Assembly: GCA_020027205.1 (NCBI GenBank)
Contig: JAHRAQ010000025.1
Location: 1 to 64,000 of the forward strand
Reading direction: 5' to 3'
Origin: Nitrospirales bacterium
Lineage (GTDB): Bacteria > Nitrospirota > Nitrospiria > Nitrospirales > UBA8639
DNA length: 64,000 bases
The position numbers were made by a program, and so were the translations under genes. Shown here one piece after another: positions 1-9,351 of this stretch; position 1 is the first letter of the stretch, and each line of letters begins with the position of its first letter. The notes under the pieces were generated by a model that was not told where the DNA came from, made no database searches, and saw nothing but the letters and a program-made list of their open reading frames with translations.

Positions 1-1
1 T

Positions 2-2173
2 GCGGTGGCGGCGGCCGGGCTCGGCACCGCCACCGTGCGCGTCACCATTCGCATTGAGCCGCCGACCGGGATTGTCGGCGACTTGACCGCCACCTTGCCG
101 ATGATTTTGGCGGGCGAGAACACCGCCGGCGTCACCGACCCCGACGGCAACCCGCTGGGCGCCACCGGCACGCTGGACACCAGCCCCAGCGGCCGCGCGT
201 TCATCCAGATCGACGCTGCCGACAACGCCGCCACCTACGGCACCTTCACGCTGAACACCGCCGGCGAATGGGCTTACACGCTGGACACCACAAACTCGGA
301 GTTCACCGGTTTGCCGGCGGGCGGGTCGCTGACCGACGAGATCACGGTGGAGTCGATCGGACTCGGCACGGCGACGGTGACCATCACCATCCGCATCGAG
401 CCGGCGACCGCGGTCGGCGGCGACCTTGTCGGCACCATTCGCATTGTGACCGACAGGGACGGCCCTATTGATTTGCCGCCGGCAGAGGAGTTGATTATCA
501 GCGGACGGCTGACCACCAACCCCGGCGGGCGCGCCTTTACGCCGCTCGATTACGACGCCGGCGATTCTCAACTCACCTACGGCCTCACGTTCACGCTGGC
601 CGCCGACGGCGCGTGGACATACGCGCTTGACCGCGACCATGCGGACGTAACGAACATGCGCGTCGGCGACACGCCGTTGGTCGACACCTTCCCCGTCGAG
701 GCCAGAGGTCTCGGCATGGGCACGCTCACCATCGTCACCCGCCCCATCGGCGACCCGACAAGATTCGGGGACGTGAACGAAGCGGTGTTGCCGGAGTTGT
801 CGCGGGCCATGGCGGACGTGAGCATGGACGGCATCTCGCGGCGCGTGGAGCGGGCGTTGGACGATGCGGCGGCGGACGACGGGCGGTTCGCGCTGGGCGG
901 TCACCGCACACTGGCCGACGCGCTGGTGGCCCAGGGCAAGGCTATGGCTTCGGACGACGGGTTGAATATGAAAACCCTGCTGGGCGGCTCCGACTTTGCG
1001 TTGCCGCTCAACACCGCCAACCTCGGGGCGGCGGTGGATCGCGTCACGCTCTGGGGCGGCGGCGGCTACCGCAATCTGTCGGGCGGCGGGAAGGATTCGG
1101 TGACGTGGGACGGCGACCTGTTCAGCGGACAACTGGGCGCGGACGCGGTGGTGTCTCCCGATCTTCTGGTCGGTCTGGCCGTGTCGTGGTCGGTCGGGGA
1201 GTTTGACTACACCGATCCCGACGGGGAGTCCGAGAGTGGCCGGTACAACACCGACATGACCACCGTGTATCCCTACGTGGGCTGGAACGCGTTCGACGGG
1301 CGGGTGCGGATGTGGGGCGCGCTGGGCTACGGCTGGGGCGAGATCGACATTCAGGACGTCGGCGGCCTTGCGAGCAGCACGACCGAGATGACCACGGCGA
1401 CCATCGGCGGCAGCGGCGAGTTGTTGCGCCAGACCGGGGTGATGAGCGAGGACGGCACCACCACGCTGCGGCTGCGGGCCGAAGTGATGACCATGCGCCT
1501 TGATATCGAAGAGCGCGCGTTTGTTCTGGATGGGATGGGCGTCGAAGCCCGGCGGATGCGCGTGACGCTGGAAGGGAGCCACGAGCAGGCCATGGCCGAG
1601 GGTGCGCGGCTGTTGCCGACCTTTGGCATGGGGCTGCGGCACGACGGCGGCGACGGGCGCACCGGCACCGGCGTGGAAGTGGTCAGCGGCCTGCGCTACG
1701 AGCGTCCGAATGCGGGGTTGACCCTGTCGGGCCGGGGCCGCGCGTTGCTGCTGCACGGCGGCGACTATGAGGATTGGGGCTTGAGCGGGATGATTAAACT
1801 GGCCCCCGGCGCGGACGACTTCGGGCTGGCCTTGACCCTGGAGCCGACCTACGGCCCCGGTCAGAGCCGGAGCGGCCTGGCGCGGCTGTGGGATCAGGGC
1901 ACCGTGGCGCGAACGGCCGCCGGCGCGACGAGGACGTCCATGCGCGGCGCCATGGCGATGACGCTGGCCTACGGGTTGCCCGCGTTGGACGGCGGCACGG
2001 GTGTGCTCACCCCCTACGGCGGCCTGACCATGGGCGACGCCCCCACGTACCACCTCGGCAGCCGCCTGACCCTGGCCCGCGCCCTCACCATGAGTCTGGA
2101 AGGCACCCGCCGTGAAGCCCGCACCGCCTCACCCGACCACGGCATTCAGTTGAAGTTGGACCTGAACTGGTAG
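2..2173 (+). CDS. Autotransporter with VCBS/cadherin-like passenger repeats (5' partial)
   Basis: The frame is open at the left edge, so only the C-terminal part (about 723 residues) is visible. The first ~240 residues hold at least two VCBS/cadherin-like repeats of about 90-110 residues, with recurring GTL-T-P-GRAF and G-W-Y-LD signatures. A linker containing LPELSRAMAD follows, typical of the region ahead of autotransporter barrels. Roughly the last 370 residues look like a type V autotransporter beta-barrel: glycine-rich alternating strands ending in an aromatic C-terminal Trp (LDLNW), the usual Bam-recognition end. Likely role: a surface-displayed adhesin-like passenger carried by its own outer-membrane barrel. 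Passenger function and full length cannot be told from this fragment. Confidence 0.8.
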   Translation, partial: AVAAAGLGTATVRVTIRIEPPTGIVGDLTATLPMILAGENTAGVTDPDGNPLGATGTLDTSPSGRAFIQIDAADNAATYGTFTLNTAGEWAYTLDTTNSEFTGLPAGGSLTDEITVESIGLGTATVTITIRIEPATAVGGDLVGTIRIVTDRDGPIDLPPAEELIISGRLTTNPGGRAFTPLDYDAGDSQLTYGLTFTLAADGAWTYALDRDHADVTNMRVGDTPLVDTFPVEARGLGMGTLTIVTRPIGDPTRFGDVNEAVLPELSRAMADVSMDGISRRVERALDDAAADDGRFALGGHRTLADALVAQGKAMASDDGLNMKTLLGGSDFALPLNTANLGAAVDRVTLWGGGGYRNLSGGGKDSVTWDGDLFSGQLGADAVVSPDLLVGLAVSWSVGEFDYTDPDGESESGRYNTDMTTVYPYVGWNAFDGRVRMWGALGYGWGEIDIQDVGGLASSTTEMTTATIGGSGELLRQTGVMSEDGTTTLRLRAEVMTMRLDIEERAFVLDGMGVEARRMRVTLEGSHEQAMAEGARLLPTFGMGLRHDGGDGRTGTGVEVVSGLRYERPNAGLTLSGRGRALLLHGGDYEDWGLSGMIKLAPGADDFGLALTLEPTYGPGQSRSGLARLWDQGTVARTAAGATRTSMRGAMAMTLAYGLPALDGGTGVLTPYGGLTMGDAPTYHLGSRLTLARALTMSLEGTRREARTASPDHGIQLKLDLNW

Positions 2174-2254
2174 GAGCCGACTTGTCGCCGGCGTTCTGCC
2201 GGCCCTTGTTATACCCGCGCCTCTGTCATACCCTCATACCCCGCGCCCCTCCTT

Positions 2255-2400
2255 CCGTCATTCCCGACGTTAGTTGTCGGGAAGTATTTGCCAACGGCAA
2301 ATGCTCCGAAGGTCCATCCTTCAGTTGTTTTTCTTTCCGTATCCCAGACAGGAAGGAAACAGAAGGATGGATTCCCGATTACTAATGTCGGGAATGACGG
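2255..2400. repeat. Dispersed palindromic repeat, composite (R1)
   Basis: Two hairpin arms in opposite orientation. The left arm starts CCGTCATTCCCGAC and the right arm ends GTCGGGAATGACGG, each closing on GGATGG/CCATCC inside. The left arm carries an extra ~33-bp palindromic insert (GCATTTGCCGTTGGCAAATG in reverse) that recurs at 17.87 kb and 36.33 kb. The element fills the gap between the autotransporter stop and the proS 3' end, two convergent genes. REP/dRS3-like; no transposase is encoded. Confidence 0.85.
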
Positions 2401-2455
2401 AAGGGGAGGGACGCGGGAATGACGGAAAGAGGTCAGGGGCGGATGTGCGGCAGTG

Positions 2456-4171
2456 TCAGGGGAGGTCGTGGGTGGCGAGGAGGTTGCGGAGGTGGGGGAG
2501 GATTTCGTTGGGCGGCAACTCCGTGATGGCTCCGGTGTCGCGGCGTTTGACTTCCACGACGCCACGCGCCAGCCCTTTGTCGCCGACCAGGATTTGCAGC
2601 GGCGCGCCGATTAAATCCGCGTCGTTCAATTTTACGCCGGCGCGTTCGTCGCGGTCGTCCCACAGGACTTCCACGCCGGCTTCGGTCAGCGCTTCATACA
2701 TCATGCCGGCGGTGTGGAGCGTCTGTTCCGACGCCGTGACCGGCAGCAGATGCGCGTGAAAGGGCGCGATCGGCACGGGCCACACGATGCCCCGGTCGTC
2801 GTGGTGCTGCTCGATGGCGGCGGCGGCCGTTCGGCTGACCCCGATGCCGTAACAGCCCATCACGGCCGCGCGCTCCTGTCCGTTCGCGTCGAGGAAGGTG
2901 GCCCGCATGGCCTCGCTGTATTTGGTGCCCAACAGAAAGACGTGGCCGACTTCGATGCCTTTGGCTTCCCGCAGCCGGCTCCCGCTCGCGGGGGACGGGT
3001 CTCCGGCCCTGGCCTGCCGCAGGTCGGCGAACGCTTCGACGGAAAAATCCCGCCCGTGGTTCGCGTGGCGCAGGTGCAAGTCCTGTTCGTTCCCGCCGAC
3101 GATAAAGTTTCGCATGGCCTTGACGGCGTGGTCGGCGACAAGGCGGATGCCGGCAAGACCGACCGGGCCGGCAAAGCCGACGGGCGCCGAGGTGGCCTTG
3201 AGCACGGCGTCCGCGCCGGCCAGCGTCACGTCCGCGACGCCCAGACACCGCGCGAGTTTAATGGTGTTCGCGTCATGGTCCCCGCGAATCAGCACGGCGA
3301 CGACGTCCCGCGCCGGCGTCTGGTAGAGCAGGGTTTTCACCAGTCGGTCCGGCGTTGTGTTCAGCAACGCGCAGACGTCGCGGACGGTGTGCGCGCCCGG
3401 CGTGCGGACGGGTTCCAGGGGGAGCGGCGCCGCGTCGTCGGTGTCCGCGGGGGGCGTCGTTTCCGCCTGTTCGATGTTGGCCGCGTAGTCGGTGTGTTCG
3501 TCGTAGACAATCGTTTCTTCGCCCGTGTCGGACAGGACCATGAACTCGTGCGACAGACTGCCGCCGATCAGCCCGGTGTGCGCTTCGACCGCGCGGAACG
3601 CCAGCCCGCATCGCGTGAAAATCCGCTCATAGGCGGTGTACATTTTTTGATAACTCACCCGCGCGCCGGCCTCGTCGGCGTCGAAACTGTAGGCGTCTTT
3701 CATCAGGAATTCGCGCCCGCGCATCAGGCCGAACCGCGGGCGGATTTCATCGCGAAACTTGGTCTGAATCTGGTAACAGTTCAGGGGCAGTTGCCGGTAG
3801 GAGCGCACTTCGCGCCGAAACAGGTCGGTGATGACTTCTTCGTGCGTGGGGCCGAAACAAAACTCGCGGTCGTGCCGGTCCCGGCAGCGCAGCAGTTCCT
3901 TGCCGTAAAAATCCCATCGCCCCGTTTCGCGCCACAGTTGGGCCGGCGCCAGAATCGGCATCAGGAGTTCCTGCGCCCCGGCGCGTTCCATTTCCCGGCG
4001 GACAATGCCTTCGATTTTTTTCAGCACGCGCAGGCCGAGCGGCAGGTAGGTGTAAATGCCGGCCGCCGTTTTTCGAATCATCCCGGCCCGCAGCATGAGG
4101 CGGTGGCTGACGACGTCGGCCTCGCCGGGGGTTTGACGAAGCGTGGGGATGAGCAGTTGGCTGGTTCGCAT
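2456..4171 (-). CDS. proS: Prolyl-tRNA synthetase
   Basis: Cytoplasmic class II aminoacyl-tRNA synthetase charging tRNA-Pro. At 571 residues it has the normal length of the bacterial-type enzyme. Motif 2-like residues (TKFRDEIRPRFGLMRGREF, ~137-155) and motif 3 (CYGIGVSRT, ~440-448) flank a YbaK-type editing insertion (~220-400) that hydrolyses mischarged Ala-tRNA-Pro. The C-terminal anticodon-binding domain includes DDRDERAGVKLNDAD. It is the last gene of the minus-strand run uppS-cdsA-dxr-rseP-proS and is separated from rseP by repeat R2. The start MRTSQLLIPT matches the family N-terminus. Confidence 0.97.
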   Translation of the reverse strand: MRTSQLLIPTLRQTPGEADVVSHRLMLRAGMIRKTAAGIYTYLPLGLRVLKKIEGIVRREMERAGAQELLMPILAPAQLWRETGRWDFYGKELLRCRDRHDREFCFGPTHEEVITDLFRREVRSYRQLPLNCYQIQTKFRDEIRPRFGLMRGREFLMKDAYSFDADEAGARVSYQKMYTAYERIFTRCGLAFRAVEAHTGLIGGSLSHEFMVLSDTGEETIVYDEHTDYAANIEQAETTPPADTDDAAPLPLEPVRTPGAHTVRDVCALLNTTPDRLVKTLLYQTPARDVVAVLIRGDHDANTIKLARCLGVADVTLAGADAVLKATSAPVGFAGPVGLAGIRLVADHAVKAMRNFIVGGNEQDLHLRHANHGRDFSVEAFADLRQARAGDPSPASGSRLREAKGIEVGHVFLLGTKYSEAMRATFLDANGQERAAVMGCYGIGVSRTAAAAIEQHHDDRGIVWPVPIAPFHAHLLPVTASEQTLHTAGMMYEALTEAGVEVLWDDRDERAGVKLNDADLIGAPLQILVGDKGLARGVVEVKRRDTGAITELPPNEILPHLRNLLATHDLP

Positions 4172-4296
4172 GATTACGCGGCGTCGTGCAACAGGCCGTC
4201 TTTATTTCGCCCGCACGGGATGGTTCGTGGGACGGCTCGTCTGTTGGATGTCTTACCCTCCGTCATTCCCGCCGTCATTCCCGCCTCTCCCTCCTT

Positions 4297-4413
4297 CCGT
4301 CATTCCCGACATTGGTAGTCGGGAATCCATCCTTCTGTTTCTTTCCTATCCGGGATGCGGAAAGAAAAACAACTGAAAGATGGATTCCCGAATGAAAACG
4401 TCGGGAATGACGG
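4297..4413. repeat. Dispersed palindromic repeat, composite (R2)
   Basis: Two opposed hairpin arms: CCGTCATTCCCGAC, a short loop and TCGGGAATCCATCC on the left; GATGGATTCCCGA, a loop and CGTCGGGAATGACGG on the right. The linker is CTGTTTCTTTCC with the AAGAAAAACAACTG side, itself partly self-complementary. Two degenerate GTCATTCCCGCC units lie just left at 4260-4285. It sits between rseP and proS, two genes otherwise expected to be close together. Confidence 0.85.
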
Positions 4414-4450
4414 CGGGGGTAAATGCCCTCATGTCTGTGTCTTTTCCGGC

Positions 4451-5818
4451 TTATTGCAGCAGCCGCTGGACGTCGTTGAAAAACGCAAACAGCAGAATGC
4501 CCACGAGGAGGAGGATGCCCACCTGTTGGGTCACTTCCCGTTGTCGTTCGGCCAGCGGGCGGCGCAGCACGGCTTCGCAGGCAAAGAAGAACAGATGGCC
4601 GCCGTCCAGGACCGGAATGGGCAGCAAATTCAGAATGCCCAGGTTGATGCTCAAAATCGCCGCCAGAAACATCAGGTCGGGGAATCCCCGTTCCGCCGCC
4701 GCCCCCGACGCGCTGGCGATCATGATCGGCCCCCCGATATTGTTGGCGGAAATTTCTCCCGTCAGCATTTTGCCGATGCCGATCACGGTGAGTTCCGACC
4801 ATCGCCACGTCGCCCGCGCGCCCTGCCACAGGGCCGTGACCGGTGAAGCGGCGCGGATGACCGACCGCCCCGACCCCAGCACGCCGATTTTGCCGATGGT
4901 GACGGGGTGCCCGTCCTCCGTGGCCTGGTGCGGTTCGGGGGTGATGGTAAGCGTCAGCGCCGCGCCCGCGCGTTCCACCCGGACGTCGAGGGGGTCGTCG
5001 GGGTGCGCGCGGATGATCTCGGTCATCTGCGACCATGTGCGCATCGGTGTTCCCCGAATCGCCAGCACGCGGTCGCCGTCCCGGAGGCCCGCCGACTCCG
5101 CCGGCGTGTCCGGCATGACGGAGGAGATGACGGGCGGCGCCTCGTCAAGGCCGATGACGAACCGCGCGTCCTCGTTCTCTTCGCCGTCCGGCCCCCGACG
5201 TTTGGGAGTGACGATGAAGGTTTTCATCGCCCCGCCCCGGCGCACTTCGACGGTGACCGGCCGCCCGCCGCTGTCGGCCAGGGCGTCATGCGCGTCGCTG
5301 GTGGTGGTGACGTCGCGCGCGTTGATGGCGGTAATCAGGTCGCCGACGCGCAGGCCGGCCCGGTCGATGGGCGACCCCGCCCGGACGGCGTTGACCGTGG
5401 GCGTGAGTTCGGCGAAGGAGGGGATGGGCAGCGGCGCGCCCATGGCCAGCCAGGCGGAAAAAATCAGGTACGTCAACAGAAAATTAAATCCGGGGCCGGC
5501 CAGCACGATGAGGCTGCGTTTCCAGAGGGGTTTGTGCGCGAACGACAGCGCGCGCAAGTGCGGCGGAACGTCAACGCTCGTGTCTTCCCCGAACATTTTC
5601 ACGTAGCCGCCCAGCGGAATGGCGGAGATAAGATATTCGGTGAGGCCGATGCGGTACCCGATGATTTTCGGCCCGAAGCCCAGGGAAAACTTGAGCACGG
5701 CCACGCCCGCCCATCGCGCCACGATGAAATGCCCGAATTCGTGGAACGTCACGAGAAGCCCCAGCACCACGGCAAACCACCAGAGGGTCTGCGCGACGTC
5801 GTAGATGGCGGACAACAT
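4451..5818 (-). CDS. rseP: RIP-type site-2 zinc metalloprotease RseP
   Basis: Inner-membrane intramembrane protease of the S2P/RseP family that cuts transmembrane substrates such as anti-sigma factors and signal-peptide remnants. The zinc motif HEFGH is at residues 26-30 in the first membrane segment. The third metal ligand lies in LPIPVLDGG (Asp ~405). Two PDZ-like regions (~110-190 and ~200-280) sit between, with the RAGSPIDRAGLRVGD and SVMPDTPAESAGLRDGD carboxylate-loop patterns. At 455 residues it is the usual two-PDZ RseP length. It follows dxr with a 44-nt gap, the standard isoprenoid/envelope cluster order. Confidence 0.95.
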   Translation of the reverse strand: MLSAIYDVAQTLWWFAVVLGLLVTFHEFGHFIVARWAGVAVLKFSLGFGPKIIGYRIGLTEYLISAIPLGGYVKMFGEDTSVDVPPHLRALSFAHKPLWKRSLIVLAGPGFNFLLTYLIFSAWLAMGAPLPIPSFAELTPTVNAVRAGSPIDRAGLRVGDLITAINARDVTTTSDAHDALADSGGRPVTVEVRRGGAMKTFIVTPKRRGPDGEENEDARFVIGLDEAPPVISSVMPDTPAESAGLRDGDRVLAIRGTPMRTWSQMTEIIRAHPDDPLDVRVERAGAALTLTITPEPHQATEDGHPVTIGKIGVLGSGRSVIRAASPVTALWQGARATWRWSELTVIGIGKMLTGEISANNIGGPIMIASASGAAAERGFPDLMFLAAILSINLGILNLLPIPVLDGGHLFFFACEAVLRRPLAERQREVTQQVGILLLVGILLFAFFNDVQRLLQ

Positions 5819-5862
5819 GGCGTGATGGTCAGGATGAAATCAGTACAAGAACGGGCATTGCT

Positions 5863-7020
5863 TCACGAGGCGGCGCGGTGAATGAACGCCGACGCGGTGT
5901 CTCTGGCCCATCGGTCGGCGGTCAGGGCGTCCTCCAATGACGTGAGCGGGTGAACGTCGGCGCATTGTAGAGTACGGTCGATGACGTCGGCAATGTTGCC
6001 GAAGGGGAGGCCGTGACGCAGGAACGCCTCCACGGCGACCTCGTTCGCGCCGTTCAGAATCGCGGGACAGGTGCCGCCCCGTTCCAGCGCCGCATAGGCC
6101 AGTCGCAGGCAGGGGAACCGGTCGTGGTCGGGTTGTTCAAACGTCAGGGCGCCGAATTGCCATAACTCCAGCGGGGGCAGATCGAGCGGTACGCGCTCCG
6201 GGTAATTCATGGCGTAACTGATCGGCGTGCGCATGTCGGGCAGGCCCAGTTGGGCGATGACCGAGCCGTCCCGGTATTCCACCAGCGAATGAATCACGCT
6301 TTCCCGGTGAATCACCACGTCGAGTTGCGCGGGCGGGCAGTCAAACAGCCAGTGCGCTTCGATGACCTCCAGCCCCTTGTTCATCAGCGTCGCGGAATCG
6401 ATGGTGATTTTCGCTCCCATGGTCCAGTTGGGATGCCGGAGCGCCTGTTCGGGCGTGGCCCGCGCCGCCTCGTCTTTGGAGGAGTCCCGGAACGGGCCGC
6501 CGGAGGCGGTCAGGATGATGCGGCGGACGTCTTCGCGGCGGTGGCCGGCCAGCGATTGAAAAATCGCGCTGTGTTCGCTGTCGATGGGGAAAATGGGGAT
6601 GTCCCGCCGGCGCGCCTCTTCCTGCATCAGTTGTCCGGCCATGACCATGGGTTCTTTGTTGGCCAGCGCCACCCGCCGGCCCGCGCGAATGGCGGCCAGA
6701 GTCGGGAGCAATCCCGCGCCGCCCACGATGGCCGAGATGACCAGGTCGCTTTCCGCGCAGGCGACTTCGGTGACGCCGTCCGGCCCGTCGAGCAGGTGCG
6801 GGGCGGGGTCGTCGATGCGGGCGCGCAGACGGCGCGCGGCGCCGGCGTCGGCCAGGGCGGCGAACTTCGGGCGAAACCGTCGAATCTGCTCTTCGAGTTT
6901 GCCGTCGTTGTGCCCGGCGGCCAATCCCAGCATCGAAAATTGTCCGGGATGTTTGGCCACGATGTCGAGAACGCTGTCCCCGATGGAGCCGGTCGAGCCG
7001 AGAAGAACAATCTGTTTCAT
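5863..7020 (-). CDS. dxr: 1-deoxy-D-xylulose 5-phosphate reductoisomerase
   Basis: Converts DXP to MEP with NADPH, the committed step of the non-mevalonate isoprenoid pathway; cytoplasmic. The N-terminal Rossmann motif GSTGSIGDSVLDIV is at residues 8-21. ANKEPMVMAG (~120) and the metal/substrate loop PIDSEHSAIFQSLAG (~145-160) follow. MNKGLEVIEAHWLF and the catalytic-loop region HRESVIHSLVEYRDGS lie near 210-240. The length of 385 residues is normal. It sits between cdsA and rseP and supplies precursors for UppS upstream in the same run. Confidence 0.97.
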   Translation of the reverse strand: MKQIVLLGSTGSIGDSVLDIVAKHPGQFSMLGLAAGHNDGKLEEQIRRFRPKFAALADAGAARRLRARIDDPAPHLLDGPDGVTEVACAESDLVISAIVGGAGLLPTLAAIRAGRRVALANKEPMVMAGQLMQEEARRRDIPIFPIDSEHSAIFQSLAGHRREDVRRIILTASGGPFRDSSKDEAARATPEQALRHPNWTMGAKITIDSATLMNKGLEVIEAHWLFDCPPAQLDVVIHRESVIHSLVEYRDGSVIAQLGLPDMRTPISYAMNYPERVPLDLPPLELWQFGALTFEQPDHDRFPCLRLAYAALERGGTCPAILNGANEVAVEAFLRHGLPFGNIADVIDRTLQCADVHPLTSLEDALTADRWARDTASAFIHRAAS

Positions 7021-7085
7021 GCGCGCGCCTGTGGTTGGTGCCGGCTTGGCCCCTTGCGGGCGCTCCGGTCTGCGAACTTCCCGGC

Positions 7086-8006
7086 CTACGGGCCTTTCAG
7101 GAACGTCATATAATAATAAAACGCCGGCACGGTGAGGAGGAGGCTGTCAAGGCGGTCCAACATGCCCCCGTGGCCGGGAATCAGGGCGCCGGAGTCTTTG
7201 ACGCCGGCCTGGCGTTTCAGGGTTGATTCGGAGAGGTCGCCCACCAGCCCCAGGATGGTGAGCAGCAGTCCCAGCGCCAGACAATCCCACGCCGTGAGTG
7301 ACGGGAGAAATAACAGATGGCCGAACCAGGCCGCAATGGGGGCCGCAATCAAGCCGCCCAGCAGTCCTTCTCTGGTTTTGTGCGGACTGATATGCGGCGC
7401 CAGAGGACGCGCGCCCCACAGTTTGCCGGTGTAATACGCGGCCGTGTCGCCCGCCCATGTGACCAACAACACAAACAACACCAGCCATGCCCCGTCGTGC
7501 CGGTCGCGCAGCCACAGGAAGTGTCCGAGCATGTAGCCGATGTAGAGGATGCCGAACAGGAGCATGAACGGCGGCCGGCGCCGTGGCGCCGCCGTGACCT
7601 GATAGCAGAGCAGGACGGTGAGCGTCATGGCCAGGGTTGCCGAAAGTCCGTGGGCCGCCGGAAGACCGTAGACCGCCGGAAGGCCGTGCATTGCCGGAAG
7701 GCCGAACAGCGCCGGCCACTGCATCGCCGTCAGGAGGCACAGGGCGCCGAGAAATCCGGCGAGGGTCTGCGGCGCGCGCCGTCGCGGGTCCGCAAACAGC
7801 CCCGTGAACTCCCATTGCGCGAGCAGGACGACCGCGCCGATGAACGCAAAAAACGCCCAGGGCGGGGCATGGCGGACGAGGGCATACACCAGCGGAAGAC
7901 ATACCAGCGCGGTGGCGACGCGCCGGGCGTCGGGGCCGAACGCGGCCATGCGGAATGGGCGAGGCGCGGGGGAATGCGGGTGGCCCACGGGGGCGGGGTC
8001 ACCCAT
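7086..8006 (-). CDS. cdsA: Phosphatidate cytidylyltransferase
   Basis: Integral membrane enzyme making CDP-diacylglycerol from phosphatidic acid and CTP for phospholipid synthesis. Several hydrophobic segments are visible. The C-terminal family signature STLKRQAGVKDSG followed by PGHGGMLDRLDS is intact. The frame stays open upstream into uppS, but ATG 8006 lies just past the uppS stop and gives 306 residues, close to family length; no clear Shine-Dalgarno precedes it. A stretch near residues 90-120 carries a repeated LPAMHGLPAVYGLPAAHGL pattern, which looks like a local tandem expansion. Confidence 0.88.
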   Translation of the reverse strand: MGDPAPVGHPHSPAPRPFRMAAFGPDARRVATALVCLPLVYALVRHAPPWAFFAFIGAVVLLAQWEFTGLFADPRRRAPQTLAGFLGALCLLTAMQWPALFGLPAMHGLPAVYGLPAAHGLSATLAMTLTVLLCYQVTAAPRRRPPFMLLFGILYIGYMLGHFLWLRDRHDGAWLVLFVLLVTWAGDTAAYYTGKLWGARPLAPHISPHKTREGLLGGLIAAPIAAWFGHLLFLPSLTAWDCLALGLLLTILGLVGDLSESTLKRQAGVKDSGALIPGHGGMLDRLDSLLLTVPAFYYYMTFLKGP

Positions 8007-8014
8007 GCGCGCGC

Positions 8015-8830
8015 TCACAGCCGGCTGTGCAGGGACACGGCATGGGAGAGACGCCCGAAACGACGTTCGCGTTTCTGGTAGTCGAGCAGGGCCAGCAACA
8101 GTTCGCGTTGTCGAAAATCGGGCCAGAGGGTTTCCGTGAAATACAACTCGGTGTAGGCGATCTGCCACAGCAGAAAATTGCTGACCCGCACTTCCCCGCT
8201 GGTTCGAATCAGCAGGTCCGGGTCCGGAAGCGCCGCCGTGGCGAGATACGATTCAAACCGGGCTTCGGACACGGGGCCGGACACGGCGCCGTCCTGCACG
8301 TCTTTGATCAGGCGGTTCACGGCGTCGAGAATGTCGGCCCGTCCTCCGTAACTCAAGGCGACGGTCACGGTGCGGTCGGTGAAATGCGCGGTGTCGCGGG
8401 CGATGGCCCGCACGAGGTCCCGCACGGACAACGGCAGCGTGTCGACCCGGCCGATGGGCAAAAACCGCATGCGCCGTTCATGGAACGTGCGGCGTTCCCG
8501 GTGCAGAAACTCTTCAAGGAGCGACATCAGGAGGTCAATCTCGGCCTGCGGCCGGCTCCAGTTTTCCTGGGAGAACGCATAGATTGTGACCAGCGGAATC
8601 TCCAGGTGGTAACAGGTGTGCAGAATCTCGCGCAGGGCCGTCAGCCCTTCCTTGTGCCCGGCCATGCGGGGCAGGTGGCGCTGCGACGCCCATCGCCCGT
8701 TCCCGTCCATAATCACCGCCACGTGACGGGGCAGGGCGTCCGGGTCAAGTTGCGCCGCGAGATCGTGCTCCGCCAATTCCGCAAAACGGTTGGCTGAACA
8801 AGGCGTGATCGTCTGTGAATGAGTCGTCAC
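8015..8830 (-). CDS. uppS: Isoprenyl transferase (undecaprenyl diphosphate synthase)
   Basis: cis-Prenyltransferase adding isopentenyl units to farnesyl-PP to form the C55 lipid carrier for peptidoglycan and O-antigen. [13 protein letters not shown] near the N-terminus contains the catalytic Asp and the diphosphate-binding loop. [11 protein letters not shown] and the C-terminal [26 protein letters not shown] signatures are intact. I chose GTG 8830 (271 residues) because about 35 residues precede HVAVIMDG, as in the family; ATG 8890 and TTG 8908 are in-frame alternatives. It is the first gene of the minus-strand run. Confidence 0.93.
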   Translation of the reverse strand: [271 protein letters not shown]

Positions 8831-9021
8831 AATGGCATCCCGTTCCGTCCCGTGGCGCGCCGAAGTCCGTGTTCTGCCTACTTTAATCATCACCCCCGGC
8901 CTTGTCAAACAAGGGCGGACGGCTCCGCGTCATGTCCGCGAAACACGCCGTCCGCCGCCGTGTGTTGAGCGGGAGCGGGAATCCGTGTTTCTCCCTCCGT
9001 CATTCCCGTCCTTCCCTCCTT

Positions 9022-9193
9022 CCGTCATTTCCGACATTTTTAATCGGGAATCCATCCTTCAGTTTCTTCGTCCCCCCATTGACACCTTACGGATGGATTC
9101 CGCGTGTGCATGGTTCTCCCGCCAATGGACGTCGATGACGCGGAATGACGGAAATCAGGATGGATTCCCGACAAAAGACGTCGGGAATGACAG
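9022..9193. repeat. Dispersed palindromic repeat, composite with three arms (R3)
   Basis: The left arm is class A (TTCCGAC, loop, ATCGGGAATCCATCC). The second arm is class B: GGATGGATTCCGCGT, a ~35-base loop containing GGTTCTCCCGCCAATGGAC, then GACGCGGAATGACGG. A third arm of class A (GGATGGATTCCCGACAAAAGACGTCGGGAATGACAG) follows. The tail on the left reads CCCTCCTTCCG. The interval 9194-9351 next to it holds only degenerate CGTCATTCCCGC-like units and no gene. Confidence 0.85.
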
Positions 9194-9351
9194 AAGGGGA
9201 TGAGTGCCGTCGTGCCCGTGTTCCCTCTTTCCCTCTTTCCGTCGTCCCTGTGCGCTTCATCGTCATTCCCGCGCACCCCGCCGCCATCATTCCCGTACTT
9301 CCCCTCGCCGTCATTCCCGCTTTCTCTTTCCGTCATTCTCGCCCCCTCTTT

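Noticed and set aside
2182..2759. Several overlapping open frames after the autotransporter with peptides such as IPDVSCREVFANG or MTEGEGRGNDGK
   Set aside because: They are translations of the palindromic repeat R1 and its tails; the same peptide words (SFRHSR, NVGNDG, RESIL) recur at every repeat locus in all frames.
2714..4318. Long plus-strand open frame (534 codons) opposite proS
   Set aside because: It is the antisense shadow of proS in GC-rich DNA; the minus strand encodes a complete, motif-bearing ProRS.
9194..9351. Additional repeat elements between R3 and R4
   Set aside because: Only half-site CGTCATTCCCGC-like words with no complementary second half; treated as decayed tails.
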